Origin: Phytoseiulus persimilis | Lineage: Eukaryota; Arthropoda; Arachnida; Mesostigmata; Phytoseiidae | Assembly: GCA_037576195.1 (NCBI GenBank) | Contig: CM075104.1 | Coordinates: 17,376,211 to 17,440,210 of the forward strand | Length of the DNA stretch: 64,000 bases | Reading direction: 5' to 3' | In this document: piece after piece, positions 43,457 through 56,063 of the stretch | Layout: each line of letters starts with the position of its first letter | Position numbering within the stretch: the stretch's first letter is position 1 | The notes under the pieces: model-generated | What the model was told of the DNA's origin: nothing | What the model saw: the letters and a program-made list of their open reading frames with translations, nothing else | The model's database searches: none | Position numbers and translations under genes: made by a program

Positions 43457-45868
43457 CGTGTATGTCAACTAACTACGAACAAACCCGACGACTGAAACTA
43501 CCTCTGTACTTTCGACAACCACCCTCGGTGAGCTAATTGGTCTGCCGGGCGGTGTTGTCACCGATTGGGCGGTCGCAAACTCCCGATCCTGCGTTTCCTC
43601 GCGCTGGCGACGGAATCGATGGAAACCCTGATGGACTCACAAGGAATCTCGACCCGGTTTCGAAAGCGAAAACAGTGAATATCATCACGGCTCTGATCAG
43701 AGCTCAGGCCGGGAGCCGCCGCTGCTGGAAGGAATCGTTGGGAGAAACTTCTGGCGGAAACCTGCGATGATGTTGTTGACGACGACGACGAGAACATCCT
43801 TTCGCTGTGGAATCCTCGCCTTCAGCATTTCATCATTCATGCCGCTTCGAGCCTGAGGAGCTGGCAAAAAAATAGGAGAAGAAAAGAAGGCCAAGAGACA
43901 CCATCCTTCAGACTATCCGCTCGCTGGCTCGTTCGTTCTTTCGTTCATCAAAAAAGACTGCTTCACCCGGCCGTACCATGATGGGCCTACGGCTTAAACC
44001 CTTATCGTACCACCCACGCCTCCCCCTGCCCCGGCGTAGATCTCATTAATACAAAAAAGATATGACTCATCTAAAAAAGAGAACAGAACCTCCTCGTTCT
44101 CTCGGCTGACTACGACGACGCCGCAGCCGACGACGACCTGAAGCGAGAGGATCGTCGATTTTGGGGAGAAAAATTTGGCCCGCCAGAGAGGAGAAAGCAG
44201 AGACCAGCGAGCAAACCCACAGCGAGAGGGTCGCCTGCGAACATCGCTGAAGGAAGCCTTGAGGTGCTAGCGGTAATTTTCACCCCCAGCGAGCGTGTGA
44301 GCGGTTCCTCTGTCTTTGTCTAATGCCTCTATCGCACTCTCCTCCCCTCGTTTGCTTTCTTGCTCTGCTAGCGTACTCGGTTGTTACCCCGCAGCCTGGC
44401 GACTAGCTTTGGTTTTGAATTTAAGGACAAAAATATTCCCACCCTGGAATGATGGACACGCCGAAAGCATGATAGGGAGAACTTAGCGGAAGGACAGCGG
44501 ACCGAGTTGCTCGGAAGAGAACGCAGGAGTCCCAGGGTTCGTGAGAGGAAACGAGGAGACTCTGAGAGCAGATAGTGAACTGGGGAAAAAGAAGATAGAA
44601 AAGATTTTCCCTGGTTCGGCAACGCGCTTTGGTGACCACACTGATGAGAGCTGCAGTTGACACCGCCTGATGAGATGGCTTCTTTCTCTTCAGTTTTTCT
44701 AGGATGGAACGGTGGAGGAGAGGGCTACCAAAGGGGATATAGGGGTAGAGGGAGAGAGCAGACAATGGGGCGAACTCTGAGGGCTGGAATTAGTGTGCAC
44801 CAAAGTCCGTTACGACGAAGTCACCGTGACCTAAGTCATCGATAGCCGACCCCCAATGCTATATTGCCGCTTTGCGAAAACAAACCAACTAAGCTTTGTT
44901 TTGATTGTGTCCTTGGGGCGCTGAAACTCCTGAAGACTCCCTCCGAGGGAATGGGATCCGAACAGGGATCTAGCCGTCGAGGTAGCCAAGCTGTGACGGC
45001 GGTCAGCACGCCACGTGTAGATCTGCGTGCGTTACCACACAGCTGTGCTAGTACCACAGTGGTCTTGTAGCACCACGTTCTCGAGCGTCCGGTTGGGGGC
45101 TTGATTGTTCGAACTTCGTCACAGGTCTTCCCGATGTTTCCGCTCACACTGAGGCGGATTCCGGAGGAGTCCCTTCGGGTCTCACAAGTTTCCCCAGTTC
45201 GCACGATCAGAGGTTGTTCTTGGTGAGATTCAAGAAGAGCAAGATTTTCCTCCTTGAGCGACAGGCGGGCGACAGCGATTCCGCAGCTCAAAAACAGGTG
45301 AAGGAGCATCTGTTTGAGTAGGAGTGAGTGACTCGGTTGGAAACCCAAGGTTGGGACCATGGGAAAAAAAATGTTGCATGAAGCCCCTCAGGCTGATATT
45401 GTCGACCGAAGCCGTACCCTCTACGATCCATAATTTCTCCCTGAGCGTATCTCGGAGAGCAGGAAGAGCTCAGCAGATTGCTAATTTCGTTTCTCCTTGT
45501 ACTCCGGACGATGACCAAAAGCAAATCGTGGGTCTGCTCCCCATCGCGGAAAATTCGCTGCGAACAACACGGAAAGGATTCAGGCTGACGGGTCCTCATC
45601 TCGCCTTTGTTTGAGTTCGCTTCCTTCTTAATTTCTCGCCCGTGCTTTTTCTGATTCATGCTCGTGCGTCGTGAGCGTTTTTATTCGATTACTTCATTCG
45701 ACGGAGCTCTCTCCACGCAGGAGGCCGAGCCGCCGAGTCGTCGGGGCTGGTTCACCCTCGAAGCGCTGACTCGCTTACAAACACACTTCTTGCCTGTGTA
45801 GCTTGTCGGTCGCTCTCGGTGCGCTCTCTGATTATTGTTATTTCGAATAGGAATAAATTTTAATCAAT

Positions 45869-45888
45869 TTAAAATATTTTCCTTTTCA
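45869..45888 (+). promoter_or_regulatory. Strong 3' splice-site-like sequence
   Basis: An AT-rich stretch with a TTTAATC branch-point-like string leads into AAATATTTTCCTTTTCAG, with AG at 45887-45888. The following sequence is open to 46125 in one frame (hydrophobic and Arg/Pro-rich, unrecognised). This is the best-looking acceptor in the window by eye. Confidence 0.3.
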
Positions 45889-48800
45889 GCTCCCGCTCTC
45901 AGCATTCATCCCCTCGTTGAACGCCCGTGGACACCAGCGATTCGCGCGCCGGCGCTTGTAATTCTCTCGCTAATTCTCTTTACATCTCTCTCGTATTCTC
46001 GCGAAGTCGCCTCAGTCCGTCCTCTCCGAAATTCTCTCAACGACGGAGCTGCAAGGCCGGCGGGTTGGAGAAGATTTTTTCCTGGTGTTCCCAATCCAAC
46101 AACACCGTTTTTTATGTTTAATTAGGAAACAATACGAAGTTAATGACGCGTGTTGGAGCGGGCGAGCGAGCCACCAGGCGGACCGATGCCTGCCGCGACG
46201 GAGGCAAGCAGAGTTTGCGCAAGTGCGATCGGGAACGGGGCTTCAGAAACAATCAAGAACCAAAGAATCAAAAACGATCCAATGCTCGGAGTGGAGCATT
46301 GCCGCCTCCCAGACCGCGGCATACAGAGCACTTTTGAGTGTTGAGGGCCATTTCGGGAACAGAGCAGCGGGGGAAGCAACGGTCCTGAGCGAAGACGTCC
46401 GAAGGCGACTGTTCGCGACACGAATTTCGATGCAGCACTGCCCAAGTCCTGTTTTTCGATTCCCGAACGCCGATCGTCGGTTTCGGATCGCCATTCTGTG
46501 TTCCGCACTTGCTGATAAGCCCGGGGTCTAGGACGAGATCGTTCGGATGTGTGGGTTAAAATTTTACCAGGGAAGAGGATTGTTGTTCATCGGAGCTGCA
46601 ATCCGAGGTCTGGAGTCTCACTTGATGACCGCCGCTAACGTCCTCCGAACTGATTAAGGATTCAAGCAACGCCCATGGAGCGACCGCCCTGGGAATCTCA
46701 CTTGACCACTCTCCTTCGAAACTACTTGCCTGCATGCAACCATTGCGGAACGGTTCCGAATCACCCCAAGCAAGTTCCACGATACTCAATCGGGCCTCGA
46801 GACCAGGGAAGTATATCAGGACAGAAATTCAGGTCTGATGTGTATCCTTCACGGGGACTTGCACAATGATCATATTGAGTAGGGTCGACTTTGTAGGAAC
46901 GCGGTTTCAAGTCTAAAATTATATTCGGCTCAGAACTGTCAACATGCAAAAGATCGTTTCACCATGCGGGCTCTGGGTTTGCTTGTGCGGGTTAGAACGG
47001 GGAATGACATGCTCTGATACCTGAAGGTAGTGGAAATGTTCTCAATCTTCTCGTCCATGAGCACGTTCACATGCACACGCTGCTCTGGCCGCGAGTTCGT
47101 CACTCGCAACGAGCGACACTCTTTGTGTGTTGATAACAAATAGAAATCAGGGGGATGACTTCCTAGTTTCAACGTTGTTGCTGCCTGGAGATTAATCTGC
47201 TTTGTCGTCGAATTTTTTTCCCACTCATTAGAGTACACACCCAACCACCCACCCATCCATTCATCCGACCGACCAGGCAACCTCTCTCTCCCCTCGTTTC
47301 ACTGACCGACGCAGCTTTTGTCGAGACGGCCAACAACCAAACCAAAGCGGCTTAATCTGCAAAAACCGGAGGCATATCAGATGTCTGCAAACATCGTTCA
47401 AAACAAGTGGAGCGTCCACCAGCGGACCCTCCGCGTGCGAGCCCCTGTTTTTAACTCCAATCATTCAGCTATTTAGGCAGGTGGACCAGCAGGTGTGGTC
47501 CCGATGATGCTAACGGGCCGAAAGGGTTTTCAAACACGAGGGAGCCTCCTTTCCTCGAGTGGCTCGACGAGTGGTTAAACATAAAAACGTAGAATTAACC
47601 CCATCGTTCTCTGCTCTTGCTCTCAACAGCGAGTGTGGATGATGAATTGGCCAACTCGAAGGAAAGTGTGAGTGAGTAAGTAAGGGAGAGAGCAGCCGAC
47701 ACAGACAGGGGTCGCTTTCAAACGGCGACATCTTGAGAGCTGCCCGCTCTGGGCGAGTTTGTTCGTGAATCCGGAGCGCTTGTTCGTACATTCGCCAATA
47801 GAGATATGTTTCCCTGTTGGTGAGAAGTTCCCCACGCAAGTCGAGGGACTTGGCCCATGACGTGATTCGCGGAACGACGTGCCGCTGATACCAGACCTGC
47901 CGATGAACGCTCGGAACGCGATACAGCAAACTTCGGCGAGAGTAGCGAATTGGGAGGCTGGCTGCAATGCAAACCTCGCTTCGTGCTCATAGAAAGCGTT
48001 CAGAGAATTAGAGAGTTGGCGGAAGTTGGATCGCGGTGTCATCTCTGCCGAGACTCAATGACACAGGGTTGTGAGTGACGCGAGCTCCTCGCTCACCCCG
48101 TCCCTCGTGCCGTTCACTTATTATCGTCGTCTTAATTGTGATTTACAACTATTGCCAGAGACCGCCGTCTGCCATCGAGGGTGTAGCTGCCGCTGCTGCA
48201 CCACCGCCATCAGCACCGCCGTAGCCTTGAGTTCGTGGGGTGGGAGGTTGTAGGGTATGGATATGTTGCTGCTGCGGGGGTTGATTTGAATTTCAGTCGC
48301 TTCTTTTGCCGAGCCCCGACGAATAAGTGACAGGTATTCCAACCGATGTGAGTAATCCACGCGCGACTCCTTGACCGAACACACGAACGAGACGACCACG
48401 CAAAAAATAACCATTTCTCCCCACCGCTCCGATCACTTCCGACCTGCGATCATTGAAACTGCTCGATAGAAGAACTCTCACTGTATGTGCTATGCTAGCG
48501 GTCGTCACGAGTCTCTCGTCACGCGGGCTGGGCAACTGGCTCCGTTGTGATTGTTTCGGAGATAAGCTTGGATGAATACACAGCCGTAGATGGAGAGCAA
48601 GATCAGCCGCACTGTCAGGAAGGTGAGATCGATGTCAGATAAATTCGGAATCCGCAGTCAGCTGAGTGTGCCATTCTTTCGAGGAGGGTCAGAAGGCATT
48701 CATCGTTGTTAATTACCCACAACCGAACGGGAACACGGTGTATTCCTCACCGCGTTTTGGAATAGGTTTGCCGGAGAAAGTTTGCCGACACCGACTGAGA

Positions 48801-49507
48801 GAGATCATCGCCGTTGTAGGGAGGCTCGGCGTGCAGAAAGCGAAGATTCCCAACGTTTTCGGAGCCAACGACTCGATGGAAGAGACAGAAAGAGCTCTCG
48901 TTCTGAATTTTAGCACGGAGTTAGCGTTGGAAGGAAAAAAACTGACAAAGGTGAACAATCTGGGCGCCGGCCACTGGCGGCTCGAACAGTTGAGCGACTC
49001 TTGAAGAACGTGATCGCGCATCGATCATCTGAGTTCGTCTTCATGCAGGAAAGCCAGAGAGGAAAAGAAGAGGGAGAAAAACTAAAAAGTAATTGTGGTC
49101 ATCGATCAACACTTCTAATTAAGTTCACAATCAGCACAGCGTATTAACAGACACACATACAAACACGCGGACTGCGAGTGAGAAGCGGTGGGAAGAAAAT
49201 ATCGAAAAGAAGAAAATCGAAAAGAAACAAGTGCTGAAAATACTCAATGACGATAGCGGCGAGTCTCGACATGAGCTCGTTGTCTTCAAGTTTGCCATCG
49301 TATGTGAAACGGCGTCTGTGTTTGTGTTTTGTTCCTATATCCATTTCGTGGAATGGAGAAAAAATGAGGTGACGGAACCCAGCGCACGGATCATCACAAA
49401 CATACGAATATTAGATCTCAATGATGGAAGCATTCCGTCTGCTCAACGAGAGGGATCAGCCGCGACGAACTTCGGTTTCGACCGATGATGAAGATGTGGC
49501 GGCCACG

Positions 49508-49535
49508 GATGATGATGATGATGATGGTGGTGGTG
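49508..49535. repeat. (GAT)n-(GGT)n repeat
   Basis: Tandem GAT units followed by GGT units. Confidence 0.9.
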
Positions 49536-50950
49536 CCGCGGAGGAAGATGCTGAGACAAAGCAGCCGCGACGAGACAAATAGTGAAGTGCGCACGTTTTC
49601 AGAGAACAATGTGACCGGGCAGAAAACGGCCCGCGAGTCACTGACCACCTCAAACGACGAGACGTTTAAAATGATCAGCTCCGCCGTCAAAAGGCCGGAG
49701 CTCAGAGCCGGGAAGGTCGCCAGAGCTGAAACCTCATAGTGTGCCTACCACACTGTGTCGAGACGAACCCATGATCAACGTCACCGACTTTCAGACGGTC
49801 CGAAGACGGCTCCATGGCCGATGGTCACATTCCACGATCAGCCAGAGACATCTCGCCACCGGACACGGCCAAGAACACTTCCTGCATCCTAGGAGGGCCA
49901 GGGATTCTCTTATACGATGCCGCTGGAACCGATACAGTGCCGTCGTGGAACTCGGTCAGCCAACGGATCTCATTCTTTGTACTTATAAACAATAGCTATC
50001 AACAAGCATCCGCGGTGACGTTATGAGCGCGGGAAGTTTCTCATCGAATCGAATTTGTGCATTGGTCATCCCGAGCCGCTGACTCCGACGTCAGCGACAA
50101 CGACCATCGCGAAGGCACGATGACCGTTCGCGTGTTTGTCGTTGGCCGTCATTTGCGTCTCCATCGAACGGAAAAACCGAATTGTAAATGCGACCGCTGT
50201 TCCCTATGGAATGGATTCATTCGAAAGGAATCAGAAGAAAAAGTAGGAAAAGAGAGAATCATTGCCGTCGACTGACCGACCAAAATTTTTGATCGATGCA
50301 ATTCCTCCTTCGCTTAGTAGCGAGCATTTGTTCCTGCGGTTGCCGCCGATGCAGCTGGCCGACCGGCCGACTGACTGACGGGCTGCCGTCGAGACGTTCG
50401 TGGAAAACTAAAAAAAAGACGAAATAATAAAGGAGATGCTCTTAGCCCATTCGGGAAATGGCTACATTCGCTGGCAAGCGCACTTGCATGAGCCAGCGCG
50501 AGCCATCGGCTTCGATATCGTGCCGAGGAATCGAAGCGTCGATTGATTTGTCGACTTCGGGTCGCTGAATTTTCCTTCATTCGGATCACGAGCGATGGGA
50601 GGAGGAACTTGAAGATCTTGCGAACTTGACTTCAGCATCCCCGGGTGGGTGACTATGTCGAAAGGCTCGAGGAGAAGAGCCGTTCCTTGCGAGGGTCGTG
50701 AAGTTTTGAATCCCAGGGAGAAACTTCCCTCCTAGGGAGGCTCCTCCAGAACAAGATGATGATTCGGAGTGATTCCATGATTCCGTCTATGGTGCAGGAT
50801 CATCAGCGGCGTTTCTCGGCGAAGGCGGCGGGTAGGCAGTCGCACAAGCAGATGAAGCCGGCGAGCTGTAGAGCAAAGAACAGCCAGAGGAGGAAAAAGA
50901 AGCTTTTTAAGTGAGTCATCCTTAGTTTCGAGTTTAGAGCCGGGGCTGGT

Positions 50951-50987
50951 CGGCTGGCTGGCAGGCAGGCAGGCTGCTGGCTGGCAG
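50951..50987. repeat. GGCT/GGCA tetranucleotide repeat
   Basis: Alternating GGCT and GGCA units; the GGCA part recurs at 61805. Confidence 0.85.
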
Positions 50988-52276
50988 AGACTGGCTCTCG
51001 ATGGACGGTGAATTTTTTAATGAAAACCTAGCCAGTCAGTAGTAGGACAGGGAGAGACGCGCGGGGGTGGATTGGAAGAGCGGGAGGGGTCTGCACAAGG
51101 GACGGCTCACAGGGGAACATCGTCAGGATGGGGGCCAAACGAAGAGGGACTCGGTTGCTCCGAGGGACGGGGGTCAGGGGGCCAGAGTAGAGCTGAAATG
51201 GGAGAGTTTTTAGAGAAGGAAACGAAGACCAGGGGATTAACATCGAAAAACAGCGACAGCAGCAGCAAAGGAAAAGAGAGAGGCTCGCTGACGAGCTCAA
51301 CTCGAATTCAGCACAAGAGCTCTCGAAATTTTTCATCATTACTTTCATTGTTGCGAAAGTAAGTCACAGCGCCTAAAACCCGAGCTGACGAACGTCTATG
51401 CAAGACTCTGAATCGCCTCATTGGACATCGAACGCTGATTCGAGAATTAAAAAGAGATTCTTTCTCAAACGTTTCTTTGTGCTCCTTGTTTCGTTCGTTT
51501 CGAAATTCCCAATTCCGTCCGCTCTCAACGAGCTATTCCAATGATAACGAGGAGAGTCGTGAAAGTCCGGGGGCACGGGATGAGGGGGCAGAGGAACCGC
51601 GAAAACCGTGCATGGTTCGCCCATTCTTGTCAGGTCAGAACGGAGGCGTACTTCGAGGATTTTTCCAGCAGCTTTCGGGGGCTCGGGACAAACCGTATGA
51701 TTCGAAAGAAAAATGTCGCTTCACGTGGCGATCCGCAAGCGCTTCCTTTCGGTACCGCTCGTTTCGCCCCGGCCATTATCAGCTTCAGCTGGTCCTCTAA
51801 ACCGGATGAAACTTCGCACTATTTTTCGGAGGAAGAACTCACAAAGAACTGAATGAGGAATCGGATGAGGCTCAGGGAATCCATTGCAGGGATCTGTGAA
51901 GGGGTGTGGGTCTACCGAGGTTTGCAAAATATGGCGATGAAGTGGTGCCGGCGGGATTCAGTGGTAATATCTCGATGCTCATCATCTGAAGGAGCTCTGT
52001 GACTCGTTCGAGAGATGTCGTTGGATTGTAGGTCGGTTCGTTAGTCAGGCAGCCCTCCCGGTTGGTTGCTCGTTCGCTGCTGCGGTTGCGGTTGCGTCTA
52101 GATCTGCCATCCCCCGCTGTCACCCCTACGCACAAGTAATTATTCTAATGCACGGCAGACGGCCAACCAAGCATCCAGTGAGCCGACGACACAAGAGGTA
52201 CGAGAGGCCACAGACTACCTGCACACATTCATCGGTTCGCTCACTCGTTCGCTCGCGGGAGAACCACAGAGAAGAC

Positions 52277-52300
52277 GAGAGAGAGAGAGAGAGAGGGGGG
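52277..52300. repeat. GA dinucleotide tract followed by G6
   Basis: (GA)9 or longer, then six G. It is a potential GAGA-factor-type site in an animal genome. Confidence 0.9.
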
Positions 52301-53124
52301 AAGAGAGAAAGCAAAGAACGCGCCATTGGTGTTAACATGGACTAGCCAGCTTGCCAGCCAGTGATGTGGCAGCTCGAGCCGATTCTGCCCGCCCGCCTGC
52401 TTGTCTGCTCAACTGGCCGACGGCCTATCCGCCCGCCATGGAACAGTCGGCGGCCTAAACACACAAAACGCAGTGGGGCGGAAAACAGTGATGAAAGTAA
52501 TTATGAACAGCGAGCTCGGCTCAATCAAACCTCGACGGTCAGACTCAACGCGACTCCACCTCTGACCGTTGGACAACCAGGTAACTCGACTCGTAGGCTT
52601 GTTTGCGGACAACCACGGAAGCTGCACAGAGTTGGCGAGCTCGAATGCCAAAAACGGTCTCTAGAAGTCAGACCCGGTTTCTCGGAGAGGGGGAAGCATG
52701 AGGTCCACAAGGTTTCCAATCCCAGCTCGAAGGTTCGAGCGGGAGCCTGGAAGACCGGACGATCAAACGAAATAAATTAACGGAATAATAAGAGCCGAGA
52801 TCAGACAGTCGTACAGATGACCGCGAAGCCGTACGAGCACGCAAATAGATGGACGAAGCAAGTGAGCAATTGATATAGCCAACGGCAGCGGCAGACCACA
52901 GATCGCAGACACAAAAGAAACCAAGACGAAATAATTACACACGAAGTAATACCGGCAGTAGGCAACCGGGCAAGCAAGCCAGCAAGAGGATGTTGACGAC
53001 GACGGAGATGATGATCATGATAATCATAATAATAGTACTAATGCAATAATCTTTCGTGAGAATAAATCCAATTATCAAAATATTACGTTTCATCTGCGGA
53101 TACGCAGCTTTTGAGTCATGTCAG

Positions 53125-53628
53125 TCAACAACAATCTCTCCCGCCTCGCTTTTTCTTATTGGAGCAAATGATGACGGTGACGGCGACAGATAATTGAAGG
53201 TTGGCCCTGGGGAAGTCACTTGTGGTCAATGTGAAATCACCTTGTCCGTTGAACCAATCAGAAAGAAGGAAGAGGTGAATCCGCTTCCCCGATGATGCAC
53301 AGTGTGACAAACGATGACCAACGAAATCTGCGACGGAACTCAGATTTCGAAGCGAGTGAGTTCCATCTCGAGGTCTAACTGGGTTCGTGAACTCAACTAG
53401 CATTTCCAGTACTTCCAGGATGCTCATGACGTCGCGAGAAGAGGTGCGTTTCAGAGAGAACGACCGGGTCTTGGAAAATCGCTCCTCATGGTTCCACCAT
53501 AGACTGTTCTCTTCAACTGGGCAACGAGAAAGTACCGATTCACTGCGGATGATGGGTTCGTCGCTGCTGAGCTCGTGGAGGCCATGACCATCGCTGATTC
53601 GGGTCTTCGATTCGGATGCGTTGGCCAA
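53125..53628 (-). other. Open frame with ordinary composition, 167 codons
   Basis: On the - strand a frame is open from TTG 53628 to its stop at 53125-53127. The first ATG is 67 codons in, just before SILEVLEMLVEF. The residues are balanced (ISDGHGLHELSSDEPIIRSE) with little low complexity, and it ends in a short hydrophobic patch followed by CSNKKKRGG. The lack of an initial ATG would fit an exon, but I see no convincing splice pair. No family recognised. Confidence 0.2.
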
Positions 53629-55428
53629 GCAGTGATGCCGTTGTCACCCTTTAAGTGGCTCGGTGTGTCTTTTCGCGCCACCCACAGCTCCCTCCGTGGT
53701 GAGTGGTAATGAATCCGTCGGGCTCCGGGGGATGCGACCAGCAGCGGACTGGTCGGAGGATAATATGCTTACGCTCCGCAGCGATTGTTAGCCTGGAGAT
53801 CGCGTCGTTCGGCTTGCAACTCGTCAACTCTGTTCCTCAGCGGAGTCGGGGAAAGTTCGGCCGAACTATTGCCAAAGACGCTTGTCGGAGGGACGAATCG
53901 ATGTCACCAAATCGTATTCTGTGCAGAACTCTCGCCGAGCACGCTGTGTCGAACATTTATTCCGAACTTCTGTCGATGCTTCTGGATTAAAGTCTTTGGG
54001 TATTCTCTGTTTCGTTCGTGTCGTTTATCTCTACCTTGATGGCTTTCAACGTGGAACGAAGTCACATCTAGAGCGGCTCCCTACGGATGAAGCGGCCGCA
54101 TTCGCTTCCCAGTTGCCAATTAGAGAGTTGCGGGCAACCGTCTCCGCGCACACGACCAGGCGAAAGATGCACGCAGACGGCTAAGACGGAGGAGCTGCGC
54201 GGGCATGACGCGCCGAGCGGAGTATCAAGTCCTGGAAGAATCGATGGCTTTGCAATGCCGCCTCGACGCGATCCCAATAAATTAAATGTCGTTCATTTTC
54301 GACTGCCATCGCAGTGCGGGTCCGCGATGCCATCGTCGGACCTGTCGCTGTTTATCTGATAACTCTAATGAGCATGAACTTATAAACGAACCGATCGAGG
54401 CAGCGGGGCGAGCAACCCGAACCCGCGACCGTTGCGTCCTCAGTTTGTAGAGACTGCTGTTCTGTTGCCTGAACGGAACAACTCTCGCCTCGCACCTCAC
54501 TCATCTGACATGAAGAGCTGTGCGGAATCGTCGCAACTGAAGTGCGCGTGCGAAGTCGTATTCGGTTCTGAAATCCCGTTTTCATGTTTCGCTGTCGCTT
54601 TTTCTGTCTATCTCGTCTCGTCTTGAAGATCGGAGTTATCAGCCAGATATGATGCTCATCGACGTCGTCTGCATTGATTTACAAAAAGCTCCCCCATAAA
54701 TGCTCTCGTGATAATAATCAAGTTCAACTCGGGAATCGGTCACTCCGGATCTGATGGAGGAGCTCGTCACGAATGGCAAGCTTGGCAACGCGAACTTCAG
54801 CCACGACGAGTGTCGGTTCTGGGAACTTGCATTGTATCATCGGAGAAGTGGCGCCCGGTGTGTTGCATGACCTGTGTTTTTGAGGAACGGCGATAATGAA
54901 CTCATCATTTGAGAGGAGCCGGAGGTCACCACGGTCCAGCAACGACGAATGATCTGGGTTTCCGAACACTCGTCGGAAGATCGGCGCAGCTTGATTCGTG
55001 GAGCTCGAGAACTTCGAGGGGGCCGGTAGGCGAGTCTGGAGCAAGAATACGGCACAGCCAGAAACGTGGGCGGGAAGCGGTGTGTCCTACCCAACGGTTC
55101 AATAGTCATTGACTCGCAACAACCGACTTTCGGGAGAACCAGTTGTAGAACGAGTCGTATGTCGTGCTCTCCTCTTGCGTCGAACAACATCCATCACGCA
55201 AGCGAGCGGTCCACTTATGGCCGCCGCAGCGTCCAACCATCCCTCGGTGCGTCTGAGCCGACAAACTGACTGACCGAGCTGCCAGGGCCCTGGCCGACTG
55301 TCGCTCCGAGTGTCGATGTTGTTGTTACTGCAATTAGATGATGTCCATGCTCAAGAAAGGGAAACTGGGGTGACGACGACGAGGAGGTTCCTTTGAGATG
55401 ACGATACACCGGACGTCCAAGCCTTGGT
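53629..55428. other. No gene recognised
   Basis: Overlapping frames up to 117 codons; few simple repeats. Nothing identifiable. Confidence 0.5.
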
Positions 55429-55465
55429 ATAAAAGGCCCGCTGCTTTTGACAACCTCCCCCAGTC
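55429..55465 (+). promoter_or_regulatory. Consensus TATA box with initiator-like CCAGTC
   Basis: TATAAAAGG at 55429-55437 is a canonical animal TATA box with GC flanks (TTGG before, CCCGC after). CCCAGTC at 55459-55465, with its A 33 nt downstream of the first T, resembles the arthropod initiator. This is the best core-promoter match in the window. It reads toward the 100-codon frame starting at 55761. Confidence 0.4.
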
Positions 55466-55760
55466 GCGCAGGCCGACCAACGGAGCAGCCAATAGGCCGC
55501 CCGGCCGGTGGCAAGCAAACCGGTCAGATTGGCGAACGCAATGTCTGGATCTTAGCAGCAGAGGCGCCATCATCGCAGTCTCCTCCGCTAACAACACAAA
55601 GAAACCTCAATTAGTATTCCGCTGTTAGCTGAGCAAGCCAAAAGAAGAAGGCCCTGCCCGCGAGCGGAGGGGAGACTCACAGACAGATAACAAACGTATC
55701 GGGCATATACAGAGTATCGAGACCCCTGGACGCAACGTCCAATTGATTGCTTTGATTTCG

Positions 55761-56063
55761 ATGGAAGTTTCAGTCGTCGTTCGGCGGTCGTTCCAGCTGC
55801 GAAGCCGTCTGTGCAGTCGTCGCGTCATCCGCACTGGATCGACGAAGACCGCGGGATTCGTTGACGACGGCGATGATGATGATGACAATCATGACCCCGA
55901 TGACGCCTACAATGACGAAGACTCGTTGTGGTCATACTGTCCAAATAAATATCGGTTGTTCAGCAAGCGGGCCACCCGACCGGTCGGTTGGGCTGGTAGA
56001 CCGCCACTTCGACGGCCCTTCCTCGAGCTCGGCTTGCTTTTGGACTGCTGTATGTGTAATTAG
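55761..56063 (+). CDS. Candidate 100-codon protein with an acidic run (hypothetical)
   Basis: The first long ATG frame downstream of the TATA box at 55429. Residues 1-33 are basic (MEVSVVVRRSFQLRSRLCSR); 35-54 carry 13 Asp/Glu; 55-70 read SLWSYCPNKYRLFSKR; the end is Leu/Cys-rich (LLLDCCMCN). The acidic run is encoded by a GAT microsatellite (55871-55885) and its degenerate continuation, so it may be repeat translation. Two shorter ATGs intervene between promoter and start. An AATAAA inside the frame (55945) is not placed to serve as its polyadenylation signal. Function unknown. Confidence 0.22.
   Translation: MEVSVVVRRSFQLRSRLCSRRVIRTGSTKTAGFVDDGDDDDDNHDPDDAYNDEDSLWSYCPNKYRLFSKRATRPVGWAGRPPLRRPFLELGLLLDCCMCN
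55865..55885. repeat. GAC/GAT trinucleotide repeat
   Basis: Tandem GAC and GAT units. Confidence 0.85.

Larger units (their letters stand above)
43150..53124. other. Gene-less stretch
   Basis: Many overlapping 60-175-codon frames, none recognisable. The 174-codon - strand frame at 44836-45360 and the 112-codon + strand frame at 48666-49004 (GTG start, contains FGIGLPEKVCRHRLREIIAV) have the most ordinary composition. A strong acceptor-like site ends at 45888. GAT/GGT repeats lie at 49508-49535, GGCT/GGCA at 50951-50987 and a GA tract at 52277-52300. Confidence 0.5.
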
